Shown piece after piece: positions 43,535 to 52,780 of a stretch of 64,000 nucleotides of DNA (the stretch's first letter is position 1; every line of letters starts with the position of its first letter). The stretch is taken from the NCBI RefSeq assembly GCF_001421415.1, contig NZ_LMKH01000036.1, positions 196,611-260,610 on the forward strand, written 5' to 3'. A model generated the notes under the pieces. The model was not told the origin of the DNA. It searched no databases and saw only the letters and a list, made by a program, of their open reading frames with translations. This DNA is from Sphingomonas sp. Leaf208. GTDB taxonomy: Bacteria > Pseudomonadota > Alphaproteobacteria > Sphingomonadales > Sphingomonadaceae. The position numbers were made by a program, and so were the translations under genes.

Positions 43535-43858
43535 CTTCGGCCTCATTACTGTCGAACGCGGCTAATATGGGCCGCAAACATGGATTGTGGCGATTATGAC
43601 ACGGACCGTCGCCGAATCCACGCCCGACGTCTTCCAGCCATTGGCAGAGTTCGAGAAGCGAGCGTAGAGCCTCGATCCCGGCAGCGCGACAAAGATCATG
43701 GCGCCGGGGCCGTCTTCATCGGGAGCGGCAACCGGAGAGGTCCAGGGCATGGGGTCGCGACCGTCGCGAGCAGCAGCATTCGGCACTGCCATCGGCAGGA
43801 CGGCCCCGATTGTGCCCAGCCATTTGCCGATCCCGTCCAACACAGGGGACTATTCGAC
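43535..43858. other. Gap upstream of the second TonB receptor, no gene seen
   Basis: This 324-bp gap has no convincing ORF, repeat or terminator. A 93-codon antisense frame (43562-43843) has unbiased codon use and no ribosome-binding site. It should contain divergent promoters for the hydratase and receptor genes. Confidence 0.5.
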
Positions 43859-46804
43859 ATGAAGACCATGATGGTCGCGGCGCTGCGCGCTGCGCTGGTG
43901 ACGACGACGATCCTCGGTTCGGCAGTCGCCCTGCCGACCACCGCGACCGCGCAGACGACGACCGCCGCGATCCGCGGACAGGTTCGTGATGCGGCGGGCG
44001 CGGCGGTGGCCGGCGCCACCGTGGTGGCGGTGAATACCAGCACCAACCAGACCTTCCGCGCCACGAGCAGCGCGAACGGCAGCTATATCCTCAACGGCCT
44101 GCGCCCGGCGCCCTACACGATCACGGTCACCGGACCGAACGGCGACGTCTCGGTGCAACGGATTTCGGTGGGCGTCGGACAATCGGCGACGCTCGACGCC
44201 GTCCTGGCCGCACCCGCGCCCGCGTCCACCACGCAGACGGACGCGACCACCGGCGGTGCTGCCAATGACGGCGGCGACATTGTCGTCACCGCCGGACGCC
44301 TGGTCGAGACGAAGACCTCCGAAGTCGCGACCAACGTCAGCCAGAACCAGATCCGCATCCTGCCGCAGGGCGATCGCAACTTCCTGACCTTCGCCGCGCT
44401 GGCCCCCGGCGTTCGCTACAACGACAGCGAGACCAATAAGGGCATCGTCGCCGGTGCCTCGCCCGCAAGCCAGGTCAACGTGTTCATCGACGGTACCAGC
44501 CTGAAGAGCCAGACGCTCGGCGGGATCGCCGGCCAGACCGACAGCCGGGGCAATCCGTTCGGCCAGCTCGCGGTCGGAGAGTTCCGCGTGCTGACGCAGA
44601 ACTACAAGGCGGAATACGAGCAGGCCGGGTCTGCCATCGTCACGGCGATCACCAAGTCGGGCACCAACGACTTCCACGGCGAGATGTTCGGCCAATATAC
44701 CGATCGCAGCCTGACCGCGGCCAACATCCTCGATCAGCGTGCTGATCGGGGCAAGCCGAAGTTCGAACGCAAGCAATACGGCATTTCGCTGGGTGGCCCG
44801 ATCATCAAGGACAAGCTCTTCTTCTTCGGCGCGTACGAAGGCAACGACCAGAACCGTGCATCGAGCGTGACGGTCGGCCAGCGCACACCGGAAAACCTCG
44901 CCCGGTTCGGCCAGTATGAAGGCACCTATGTCAGCCCGTATCGCGGCGATTTCTACTTCGGCAAACTGACCTTCACCCCCGACGAGCGCCAGGTGTTCGA
45001 CCTGTCGTTCAGCCGTCGCCAAGAGACCGACGTCTCGGGCTTCGGCGCCAATTTCGGCTCCGCCAACATCGCGTATTCGGCGGCGGTCAACAAGATCAAC
45101 AAGACCGACACCTATACCTATAAATGGACGTACACCGGCGACAGCTTCGTCAACGAAGCCAACCTGACGTATCTCGATGCGGTATATAATCCTTCCTCGC
45201 TGAACCCCGACGATCCAAGCTTCGAATATCAGGGCGTCATCACCTTCGGCGGCAAGGATTCGACGCAGCGGATCAGCCAGCAGAGCTATGTCCTGCGCGA
45301 CGACCTGACGTATAACGGACTGCAGAACCACGCGATCAAGGGCGGCCTGCGGTTCGCATTCCAAGATTACGATTTTACCAAGAACTTCTTCGTCCAGCCG
45401 CGCTACTTCTTCCAGAACGACGCGACCAAGGGACTCGATTTCAGCTTCCCGGCGCAGGCGCAGCTTGGTGTCGGCAACCCGCGGATCATCGCCTCCAATT
45501 CGCAGCTGGGCGCGTACATCCAGGACGATTGGGACGTCACCGACAAGCTACAGATCAACATCGGCCTGCGCTGGGACTACGAGAGCAATCTGTTCAACAA
45601 CAAATATCGCACCCCCGCAGCGGCGGTCGCGACGTTGAACGCCCTTCCGAGGACCGAGTATTTCGACCCGGCGAACTACATCACCGACGGCAGCGACCGC
45701 CCGACCCGCAAGGACATGTTCCAGCCGCGTATCGGCTTCAGCTACGATGTGAACGACGACCAGCGCACCGTGATCTTCGGCGGCTATGGCAAATATTTCG
45801 ATCGCAACGTGTTCAACAACACGCTCGACGAGCAATTCCGCCTGCAATACGCGACCGGCGTCTTCAATTTTTCGCGCGATGGGCAGCCGCGCGACGGGAA
45901 CCCGACCGTCCGGTGGGATCCGCAATATCTGACCCGCGACGGCCTGCTGGCCTTGCGCGCTACCGCACAGACCGGCCTGCCCGACCTGTTCGCGGTCAAG
46001 AACGACGCCAAGGCGCCGTCCACCGATCAGTTCAGCTTCGGCGTGCGCCAGAAGTTCGGCGTGTTCCGCGCGTCGGTGACCGGCTCGTACGTGCGCGGCC
46101 AGAACGGCTACACGCACCTGTTCGCGACGCGCAACGCAGATGGATCATGCTGCGACACGACGATCCCGCGGGCGAACGGCTTCGGCAACGTCCTGATCGG
46201 TTATGATGGCCTGCGGACGCGCTACAAGGCGCTGCTGGTGACGATCGACAAGGATTATACCGTCGCGTCGGGCTGGGGCTTCAATCTCGCCTATACGCTG
46301 TCGAAGGCCGAGCAGGACGGCGGAGACCTGTTCAGCCTCGATAAGCCGACGCCGGACCAATATGGCTGGCGGCCGATCGCCGACCAGGACGAGCGCCACC
46401 GGATCGTCCTGTCGGGCATCGCCGACCTGCCGCTGGGCTTCCAGTTCTCGACGTTGACGACGCTCGGCACGGGTACCGCGTTCCAGTTGCAGGACCAGTC
46501 GGCGGGGACCAGCGTCAACCAGCAGGTGATCCGGTCGCTGTACCGGCCGAAGAACTGCCTGGGCAGCGTGTTCGCGTTCTGCGAGGTCAATTTGACGCTG
46601 CAGAACAACATCAAGGTGTTCAACACGCACAATATCAACGTCGCGGTCGACCTGCTCAACGCGTTCAACAACAAGAATTACGGCGGTTATTCCGGATATC
46701 TGGGCGTTGGGCAGGCCTATTCGTTCGACCGCACCACCAACGCGCCGACCAACCTCCTGACCCTCCCGCGGCGGATCCAGTTCAGGGTTGGTTACAGGTT
46801 CTGA
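43859..46804 (+). CDS. TonB-dependent receptor with carboxypeptidase-regulatory-like N-terminal domain (Oar/SusC-like)
   Basis: A 981-residue outer-membrane receptor. After a signal peptide (to about residue 32) comes a CarboxypepD_reg-like beta-sandwich (TAAIRGQVRDAAGAAVAGATVVAVN ... SANGSYILNGLRPAPYTITV, about 34-115). A TonB-box-like GDIVVTAGR (about 140), a plug (FLTFAALAPGVRYNDSE, AEYEQAGSAIVTAITKSGTNDFHGE) and a barrel ending RVGYRF follow. This architecture is that of Oar and of the larger polysaccharide-linked receptors. The next gene, 75 bp on, is a GH144-type glucanase, so a beta-glucan oligosaccharide is a reasonable substrate guess. Confidence 0.93.
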   Translation: MKTMMVAALRAALVTTTILGSAVALPTTATAQTTTAAIRGQVRDAAGAAVAGATVVAVNTSTNQTFRATSSANGSYILNGLRPAPYTITVTGPNGDVSVQRISVGVGQSATLDAVLAAPAPASTTQTDATTGGAANDGGDIVVTAGRLVETKTSEVATNVSQNQIRILPQGDRNFLTFAALAPGVRYNDSETNKGIVAGASPASQVNVFIDGTSLKSQTLGGIAGQTDSRGNPFGQLAVGEFRVLTQNYKAEYEQAGSAIVTAITKSGTNDFHGEMFGQYTDRSLTAANILDQRADRGKPKFERKQYGISLGGPIIKDKLFFFGAYEGNDQNRASSVTVGQRTPENLARFGQYEGTYVSPYRGDFYFGKLTFTPDERQVFDLSFSRRQETDVSGFGANFGSANIAYSAAVNKINKTDTYTYKWTYTGDSFVNEANLTYLDAVYNPSSLNPDDPSFEYQGVITFGGKDSTQRISQQSYVLRDDLTYNGLQNHAIKGGLRFAFQDYDFTKNFFVQPRYFFQNDATKGLDFSFPAQAQLGVGNPRIIASNSQLGAYIQDDWDVTDKLQINIGLRWDYESNLFNNKYRTPAAAVATLNALPRTEYFDPANYITDGSDRPTRKDMFQPRIGFSYDVNDDQRTVIFGGYGKYFDRNVFNNTLDEQFRLQYATGVFNFSRDGQPRDGNPTVRWDPQYLTRDGLLALRATAQTGLPDLFAVKNDAKAPSTDQFSFGVRQKFGVFRASVTGSYVRGQNGYTHLFATRNADGSCCDTTIPRANGFGNVLIGYDGLRTRYKALLVTIDKDYTVASGWGFNLAYTLSKAEQDGGDLFSLDKPTPDQYGWRPIADQDERHRIVLSGIADLPLGFQFSTLTTLGTGTAFQLQDQSAGTSVNQQVIRSLYRPKNCLGSVFAFCEVNLTLQNNIKVFNTHNINVAVDLLNAFNNKNYGGYSGYLGVGQAYSFDRTTNAPTNLLTLPRRIQFRVGYRF

Positions 46805-46879
46805 TGCGTTAAGGACGGGCGACCCTTCCAGTCGCCCGCCTGACCTCATGGTCGTGGCGTACCCTGATCAGGAGTTCGG

Positions 46880-48328
46880 ATGCTCGATCGACGGCAGTTT
46901 CTCGGCACCGGGGCGATCTCGCTCGGTGGACTTACCGCGGGATGCACATCGGTCGGGCGGCCGCTGGTCAAGGCGATCGAGAGCGTTACAGGCACGGCGC
47001 CGCCAGAACCGCCGCCGTCCGCCAACCCGCTGATCGACAATCTGCAGGAGCGAGCTTTCCTGTATTTCTGGGACACGACCGACCCGGTCACCGGGCTGGC
47101 GCTCGATCGCTGGCCGACGCCGTCCTTCTCGTCGATCGCCGCGGTCGGCTTCGCGCTGACCGCCTATCCGATCGGCGTCGTCAACGGCTGGATCACGCGC
47201 GAACAGGCGCGCAAGCGGACGCTGGCGACGATGGAGTTCTTCGCGATCGCGCCGATGGGCCCCGAGCCGACCGGCAACAGCGGGTACAAGGGATTCTTCT
47301 ACCACTTTCTCGGCATCACCAAGGGCCAGCGGTTCGCGCGCGCGGAGCTGTCGACGATCGATACCGCGTTGCTGCTGGGCGGGATGCTGTTCGCGCAGAG
47401 TTGGTTCGACGGCGATCACCCCGAGGAACAGCGGATCCGCGCGCTGGCCGACCAGATCTACGGCGCGGTCGACTGGACGTGGATCACGCCGCGTGCGCCG
47501 TTCCTGTCGATGGGCTGGCATCCCGAGAACGGCTTCATCCCGAGCGACTGGAATATCTACAACGAGGGGATGCTGATGTATCTGCTCGCGCTGGGATCGC
47601 CGACGCATCCGCTGCCGCCATCGACATGGGCGGCGCTGACCGCGCAGTTCGAACCGTCGTGGCGCGGCGATCATCTCCATTATCCGCCGATGTTCGTGCA
47701 CCAGTACAGCCACGTCTGGGTCGATTTCCGCGGCATCCGCGACGCGTATATCGCGACCAAGGGCATCGATTATTTCGAGAACAGCAAGCGCGCGACGATC
47801 GCGCAGCGCGACTATGCGATCGCCAATGCGGGCGGGTTCGCGGGCTATGGCCCCGACATCTGGGGACTGACCGCGTGCGACGGGCCGGGCGATTTCAAGG
47901 CGACGATCGGCGGGCGGACGCGGGAGTTCTTCAGTTACTCCGAACGCGGGCCCGGCGCGCGCGACGACGGTACGCTCGCACCTACCGCTGCGGTCGGATC
48001 GATCGTGTTTGCGCCGGATCTCGTCATCCCCACGATCACCGCGATGCACGATCGATACGGCAAGGGGATCTACGGCAAATACGGGTTCTTCGACGCGTTC
48101 AACCCGACGCTGACCGAGATTGGCGAACCGCTGAAGCATGGCCGGATCGTGCCCGGCGTAGGCTGGGTCGACGTCGATTATCTCGGTATCGACCAGGGGC
48201 CGATCGTCGCGATGATCGAAAATTGGCGGACCGGCATGGTGTGGAACACGATGCGCCGGAACCCGCATATCCGACGCGGGCTGGACCGTGCGGGATTTAC
48301 CGGGGGATGGCTTGCGCGGGTGCCCTAA
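46880..48328 (+). CDS. Glucoamylase-family protein (GH144-type beta-1,2-glucanase candidate)
   Basis: A 482-residue exported (alpha/alpha)6-barrel glycosidase candidate. The N-terminus [21 protein letters not shown] combines a twin-arginine motif with a lipobox, suggesting Tat export and lipid anchoring. The catalytic domain begins [28 protein letters not shown], then [33 protein letters not shown] and [17 protein letters not shown] with acidic residues likely to be catalytic. This matches the DUF1793/glycoamylase (PF10091) group, whose characterised bacterial members are endo-beta-1,2-glucanases (GH144). It follows the TonB receptor in one unit. Confidence 0.87.
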   Translation: MLDRRQFLGTGAISLGGLTAGCTSVGRPLVKAIESVTGTAPPEPPPSANPLIDNLQERAFLYFWDTTDPVTGLALDRWPTPSFSSIAAVGFALTAYPIGVVNGWITREQARKRTLATMEFFAIAPMGPEPTGNSGYKGFFYHFLGITKGQRFARAELSTIDTALLLGGMLFAQSWFDGDHPEEQRIRALADQIYGAVDWTWITPRAPFLSMGWHPENGFIPSDWNIYNEGMLMYLLALGSPTHPLPPSTWAALTAQFEPSWRGDHLHYPPMFVHQYSHVWVDFRGIRDAYIATKGIDYFENSKRATIAQRDYAIANAGGFAGYGPDIWGLTACDGPGDFKATIGGRTREFFSYSERGPGARDDGTLAPTAAVGSIVFAPDLVIPTITAMHDRYGKGIYGKYGFFDAFNPTLTEIGEPLKHGRIVPGVGWVDVDYLGIDQGPIVAMIENWRTGMVWNTMRRNPHIRRGLDRAGFTGGWLARVP

Positions 48329-48393
48329 GGTCTTTCCCCGAAGCTGGCGACCGTATAGATCTCGCGCATACCCGATCCTCGAAAGGTTCCAGC

Positions 48394-49590
48394 ATGCGTG
48401 AAGCCGCCATCGTCTCGACTGCCCGTACCGCTATCGGCAAGGCGTATCGTGGTGCGTTCAACGCGACCGAGGCGCCGGTGCTGGCGGGGCACGTGATGAA
48501 CGCGGTGGTCGAGCGCGCAGGGATCGATCCGGCGCGGATCGACGAGGTGTTCTGGGGGGTCGGCAATCAATGGGGTACGCAGGGCGGGAACGCCGGGCGG
48601 ATGGCAATCTTCGCGGGTGGGCTGCCGGAGTCGGTGCCGGCGTTCACGCTCGACCGGAAATGCGGGTCGGGGCTGACCGCGGTGGCGCTCGCGGCGCGGA
48701 CGATCATGTGCGACGAGGCGGATGTTGCGCTGGCCGGCGGAATGGAGTCGATCAGCTATACCGTGACGAAGGACGCGCCGCGCTTCGTCAATGCAAGCGT
48801 CGTGGCGAAGGAGCCGGCGGCGTATATCCCGATGATCGAGACGGCCGAGATCGTCGCGGAGAAATACGGGATCAGCCGTGAAGCGCAGGACGAGTATGCC
48901 GCGATGAGCCAGCAGCGTGCCGCCGCCGGGCTGGCGAGCGGTGCGTTCGCCGAGGAGATCGTGCCGATCACGGTCGAGAAGGCGCTGTACGACAAGCAGG
49001 GCGCGCATGCCGGGATCGAGAGCGTCACCTTGTCGCAGGACGAGGGTATTCGCGCGGGGACGACGCTGGAGGGATTGCGCGGGCTGAAGACGGTATGGCC
49101 GGGCGGCGAGTTCTCGGGGCCGGGATCGAGCGTGACGGCGGGCAATGCGAGCCAGCTTTCCGACGGCGCGTCGGCGCAACTGCTGATGGATCGCAGGACC
49201 GCGGAGGCCGAGGGCAAGGACATCCTCGGCATCCACCGCGGGTTCCAGGCGGCGGGTTGCAGCCCGGCGGAAATGGGCATCGGGCCGATCTTCGCAATTC
49301 CGAAACTGCTCGAGCGCGCGGGGTTGTCGGTCGGTGACATCGGGCTGTGGGAGCTGAACGAGGCGTTCGCGTCGCAGTGCCTGTATTGCCGCGATTTCCT
49401 CGGGATCGATCCGGAGAAGTACAACGTCAACGGCGGCGCGATCGCCGTGGGGCATCCGTTTGGGATGACCGGATCGCGGTTGGTCGGGCATGCGCTGATC
49501 GAGGGACGCAAGCGCGGGGTGCGCTATGTTGTCGTGTCGATGTGCACGGCGGGTGGCATGGGCGCGGCGGGGTTGTTCGAGATCGTTTGA
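48394..49590 (+). CDS. Acetyl-CoA C-acyltransferase (thiolase)
   Basis: A 398-residue thiolase that splits 3-ketoacyl-CoA or condenses acetyl-CoA units. The acyl-enzyme Cys lies in [18 protein letters not shown] (about 89), followed by [21 protein letters not shown] (about 325), [16 protein letters not shown] (His, about 357) and the second Cys in [16 protein letters not shown] (about 385) complete the site. The long loop between about 130 and 260 is typical. Degradative and biosynthetic thiolases cannot be told apart by eye. It is the last intact gene before the broken SDR. Confidence 0.93.
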   Translation: MREAAIVSTARTAIGKAYRGAFNATEAPVLAGHVMNAVVERAGIDPARIDEVFWGVGNQWGTQGGNAGRMAIFAGGLPESVPAFTLDRKCGSGLTAVALAARTIMCDEADVALAGGMESISYTVTKDAPRFVNASVVAKEPAAYIPMIETAEIVAEKYGISREAQDEYAAMSQQRAAAGLASGAFAEEIVPITVEKALYDKQGAHAGIESVTLSQDEGIRAGTTLEGLRGLKTVWPGGEFSGPGSSVTAGNASQLSDGASAQLLMDRRTAEAEGKDILGIHRGFQAAGCSPAEMGIGPIFAIPKLLERAGLSVGDIGLWELNEAFASQCLYCRDFLGIDPEKYNVNGGAIAVGHPFGMTGSRLVGHALIEGRKRGVRYVVVSMCTAGGMGAAGLFEIV

Positions 49591-49606
49591 TGCGGGCGCC
49601 GACCGG

Positions 49607-49682
49607 GGCGTGCCCTCACCCTTCCCACGGCGAAGATGCCGCGGGCCCCTTCCCTCTCCCCGATGGGAGAGGGGGTTGTTGC
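49607..49682. repeat. Inverted repeat, family E
   Basis: CCCTCACCCTTCCC and CCCTTCCCTCTCCC followed by GATGGGAGAGGGGG. It lies just after the thiolase stop and ends upstream of the SDR pseudogene. Single copy here. Confidence 0.6.
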
Positions 49683-49735
49683 CAAGACCTTGGCGGCGGC
49701 GCAGGTTCGCGGCTTCTCGGATGGGGAAGCGGGCT

Positions 49736-50512
49736 ATGACGACGGCATTGATCACCGGCGCATCGGCGGGGTTGGGCGAGGGTTTTGCGCGGGCGCTTGC
49801 GGCCAAGGGCAATGCGCTGATCCTGACGGCGCGTCGGGTCGATCGGTTGGAGGCGCTGGCGACCTAGCTGCGTGCGGCGCACGGCGTCACGGTGCATGTG
49901 TTTGCCGCCGATCTTGCGGATCAGGCTGGTCCGGACACGCTCATTGCGGCCATCGCAGCCGCCGCGTTGCCGGTCGACATACTCGTCAACAATGCCGGGT
50001 TCGGTGCGCGGGGGGATTTCGCGGAGCTCGATAGCGCGCTGCAACTGGGCATGATCGACCTGAATTGCCGTGCGCTGGTGGCGCTGACGCATGCCGTGCT
50101 GCCGCAGATGATCGCGCGCGGGTCTGGTGGGATCCTCAACCTTGCCTCGGTCGCGTCGTTCCAGCCGGGGCCGTGGATGGCGGTCTATTATGCGAGCAAG
50201 GCGTTCGTGCTGAGCTTTTCCGAGGCATTGCACGAGGAGGTGAAAGGCAAGGGCGTGCGCGTGGCGGCGCTGTGCCCCGGGCCTACGCGGACCGAGTTCG
50301 CCGATGTGGCGGGGCTTGGCGATACCGCGCTGTTCGAGCGACTGGCGAGCGATCCGGCGGCGGTCGTGCGTGACGGGTTGGCGGCGCTGGCGGCAAACCG
50401 CGCGGTGAAGGTATCGGGCGCGCTCAACTTCGCGATGGCCGAGGGGATACGGTTTACGCCACGGAGCATCGCACGGCGGATCGCGGGGTCGTTGCAGAAG
50501 GCTCGGGGGTAG
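49736..50512 (+). pseudogene. Short-chain dehydrogenase/reductase, interrupted by an in-frame TAG
   Basis: The frame starts at ATG 49736 ([20 protein letters not shown], with the TGxxxGxG cofactor motif), runs 43 codons and stops at TAG 49865-49867, then continues in the same frame as an intact SDR to 50512. The second part has the Asp of FAADLADQ, NNAGFGARG, LASVASFQPG and the YYASKAF catalytic Tyr-x3-Lys, ending with an SDR C-terminus. CAG to TAG (Gln to stop) is a one-base change. Without it the product would be 258 residues. The downstream part could start at ATG 49892 but would lack the cofactor loop. Pseudogene or sequencing error. Confidence 0.85.
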
Positions 50513-50517
50513 CCCCC

Positions 50518-51165
50518 ATGGTATTTGCGGCGATCACGATGCTGCTGTCGAACGCCGTCAGTCTCACGCCGCCACCAACCATTGCGGCGTCGTTGGCTGG
50601 GGCCGAGATCGACATCGCGTTCGTCGACGTGTGCCTTGAGACGCATCCTGCGCTTCGTGCGGAGGACTTTGCCAAGCGTAACACTCGATACGTCGCAGAA
50701 CGATCCAAGTCTGAAGGCGTCTGGGGACCACTTCGCGATTTGGAGGTCGAGGACGACGCGACAATCGCGCACCGGATCTGCCATCGCAACGAAGTTCGTG
50801 CGGCGCTGCACCGGATCGACGTAGCGCTCGATGCCCATGCCGCTGCCTTCAAATCCGCCACGCCGGGTATCGATCGAGGGCTGTGGATCGGATCGATGCA
50901 CGTCTGTGCCAAAGAAGTGCTGGACGCGATGATCGGCGGTGATCCGCCCGCGCTGTCGATCCGGCTGACGAAAGATGCCACTGCCGTGTTGGAGACGGTC
51001 ATCAGTCGGTCGATCGATACGCCGATCGCCATCCGTCTGGATGGGGCGGTGATCGCACGACCGGTTCCCTATGATCCCATCGCGTCGGGTCGCATGGCGA
51101 TCAGCGGACCGACCCGTGAGACTCTGGACCGCGTTCTGCGAGCGCTCAGGGTTCCCTGCCCTTAG
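50518..51165 (+). CDS. Exported hypothetical protein with SecD P1-head-like C-terminus
   Basis: A 215-residue protein with an N-terminal hydrophobic stretch (VFAAITMLLSNAVSLTPPPT), probably a signal sequence. The C-terminal 65 residues (ALSIRLTKDATAVLETVISR, TPIAIRLDGAVIARPVPYDP, SGRMAISGPTRETLDRVLRA) follow the pattern of the SecD/SecDF periplasmic P1 head, with a D-G-x-V-I-x-x-P strand, a G-x-x-x-I-S-G turn and a final helix. The central 100 residues contain four Cys and are unrecognised. No SecD membrane helices are present, so it is not an export motor. The start is uncertain; ATG at 50539 is possible. Confidence 0.6.
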   Translation: MVFAAITMLLSNAVSLTPPPTIAASLAGAEIDIAFVDVCLETHPALRAEDFAKRNTRYVAERSKSEGVWGPLRDLEVEDDATIAHRICHRNEVRAALHRIDVALDAHAAAFKSATPGIDRGLWIGSMHVCAKEVLDAMIGGDPPALSIRLTKDATAVLETVISRSIDTPIAIRLDGAVIARPVPYDPIASGRMAISGPTRETLDRVLRALRVPCP

Positions 51166-51172
51166 GCGATCG

Positions 51173-51394
51173 TCAGCCGACCATGCCGGTTATGGTGATC
51201 TGCCCGCCGCGATCGATGATCTCGCCGTCGACCATGCCGCTGACGAGCACCGTCGCGCCGGGTTCGACGATCAGCGTGCCGTCGATCATCCCGGCTATCT
51301 CGGCGGTGGCGCCGGCCGGGACGATCGCGGTGCCGTCGAGCATGCCCTCGAATTTACCCTCGATCGTCAGGTCTCCGCGGTGCATGCCCTTCAC
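51173..51394 (-). CDS. Small beta-solenoid protein, bactofilin-like
   Basis: A 73-residue protein built of roughly 18-residue repeats: GMLDGTAIVPAGATAEIA, GMIDGTLIVEPGATVLVS, GMVDGEIIDRGGQITIT and a final GMV. Each has a G-M-x-D-G turn followed by alternating hydrophobic residues, as in a right-handed beta-helix. The N-terminus MKGMHRGDLTIEGKFEG resembles the start of a bactofilin (polymer-forming cytoskeletal) repeat. It is shorter than ordinary bactofilins (100-200 residues). It lies 6 bp downstream of bkdB, so it may be the last gene of the BCKDH operon. Confidence 0.65.
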   Translation of the reverse strand: MKGMHRGDLTIEGKFEGMLDGTAIVPAGATAEIAGMIDGTLIVEPGATVLVSGMVDGEIIDRGGQITITGMVG

Positions 51395-51400
51395 GTGCGT

Positions 51401-52780
51401 TCAGTCGGCGAAGAGCAGGACGGGGGTTTCGAGGTACTTCTTGAGACCCTGGACGAAGCTTGCCGCGTCCCAGCCGTCGACGACGCGGTGGTCGCAGCTG
51501 ATCGACAGGTTCATCAGCTTGGCGCGGACTACTTCGTCGCCCTTGAAGACGGGGCGTTCGACGATCTTGTTGGGGCCGATGATCGCGACTTCGGGGCGGT
51601 TGATGACCGGGGTCGTGGCGATGCCGCCGAGCGGGCCGAGCGAGGTTACCGTGATCGTGCCGCCGCCCATCTCGCTGGGGGCGAGCTTGCCGGCGCGCGC
51701 GGCTTCGGCGAGGCGGGTGATCTCGGTGGCGAGCTGCCAGACGTTGCGGTCCTGTGCGTCGCGGATCACGGGGACGGTGAGCCCGGCGTCGGTCTGTGCG
51801 GCCATGCCGAGATGGATGGCGCCGTGCCGCGTGACCACGCCGGCCTCGTCGTCGTAGCGCGCGTTGAGCATCGGGAAGTCGGGGATCGTCTTGCAGATCG
51901 CGACGATCATCAGCGGCAGCATCGTCAGCTTGGGGCGGCCGCCGCGGTTGGCATTGAGGTCGGCGCGCATCGCTTCGAGCGCGGTGACGTCGATCTCGTC
52001 GACATAGGTGAAGTGCGGGATCGCGCGCTTCGATGCAGCCATGTTCTCGGCGATGCGGCGGCGCATGCCGATGACTTTGATGGGCTGGTCTTCGCGGGCG
52101 CGGCTGGCGTGCGGGGCGTGGTAGCCTTCGCCCGAGCCGTAGCGGAGGTAGGCGTCGAGATCGGCGTGGCGGACTCGGTCGGAGTCGGTTTTTACCGAGG
52201 CTAGGTCGATACCGAGATCGCGGGCGCGGGCGCGGACTGCGGGGGATGCGAGCGCGTGCGCCTTATCCTCCCCGGTACGGGGAGGGGGACCATCCGCAGG
52301 ATGGTGGAGGGGGGCTTCCACGGGCGGAGCGGCCTGCGGGAACATGCCCACCGGCGCAGTATCTGCCACCGGCGGGGTCGTTTGCGGCACGCCCCCTCCA
52401 CCCCCGGCTTCGCCGGCGGTCCCCCTCCCCGTTTCGGGGAGGATCTCGACGCCCGGGTTCTCTGCTTCGTATTGTTCGGCGGTTTCGGCCTGGGCCGAGG
52501 TCAGCGGCGCGGCGACGACTTCGTCCGCGGCGTCCACTGCGTCCGTCTCGATCACCACGAGCGAGGCGCCGATCGACACCTGGTCGCCGACTTCGCCCGC
52601 GAGTTCGACGACGATGCCGGTCACCGGCGATTCCATCTCGACGGTGGCCTTGTCGGTCATCATGTCGGCGATCGGCGAATCCTCCTCGACGCGGTCGCCG
52701 ATGGCGACGTGCCAAGCGACGATCTCGGCCTCGGAGATGCCTTCGCCGATGTCCGGCAGCTTGAAGGTGAAGCGGGCCAT
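51401..52780 (-). CDS. bkdB: Dihydrolipoamide acyltransferase, E2 of branched-chain alpha-keto acid dehydrogenase
   Basis: The 459-residue core of the BCKDH complex. Domains: N-terminal lipoyl domain (residues 1-80, lipoylated Lys in MTDKATVEME), a long Pro/Ala-rich linker (about 81-175), the peripheral-subunit-binding domain (ASPAVRARARDLGIDLASVK, about 178), and the catalytic domain with YVDEIDVTALEAMR, GGGTITVTSLGPLGGIATTP and the active-site SCDHRVVDGWDAA (His and Asp). The start at ATG 52780 overlaps the E1 beta stop by one base (TAATG). About 61 codons of the linker coincide with two inverted-repeat arms (52264-52446). E3 must be encoded elsewhere. Confidence 0.94.
   Translation of the reverse strand: MARFTFKLPDIGEGISEAEIVAWHVAIGDRVEEDSPIADMMTDKATVEMESPVTGIVVELAGEVGDQVSIGASLVVIETDAVDAADEVVAAPLTSAQAETAEQYEAENPGVEILPETGRGTAGEAGGGGGVPQTTPPVADTAPVGMFPQAAPPVEAPLHHPADGPPPRTGEDKAHALASPAVRARARDLGIDLASVKTDSDRVRHADLDAYLRYGSGEGYHAPHASRAREDQPIKVIGMRRRIAENMAASKRAIPHFTYVDEIDVTALEAMRADLNANRGGRPKLTMLPLMIVAICKTIPDFPMLNARYDDEAGVVTRHGAIHLGMAAQTDAGLTVPVIRDAQDRNVWQLATEITRLAEAARAGKLAPSEMGGGTITVTSLGPLGGIATTPVINRPEVAIIGPNKIVERPVFKGDEVVRAKLMNLSISCDHRVVDGWDAASFVQGLKKYLETPVLLFAD
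52264..52446. repeat. Inverted repeat, family D, inside the bkdB coding sequence
   Basis: Left arm TATCCTCCCCGGTACGGGGA with ACCATCCGCAGGATGGTGGA, right arm CCCCCTCCACCCCCGGCTTC ... CCCCTCCCCGTTTCGGGGAG. Both arms are in frame with bkdB and encode part of the linker. Such elements are normally intergenic. Confidence 0.8.

Noticed and set aside
43562-43843. 93-codon minus-strand frame upstream of the second TonB receptor
   Set aside because: No ribosome-binding site, unbiased third positions, and product without hydrophobic core pattern.
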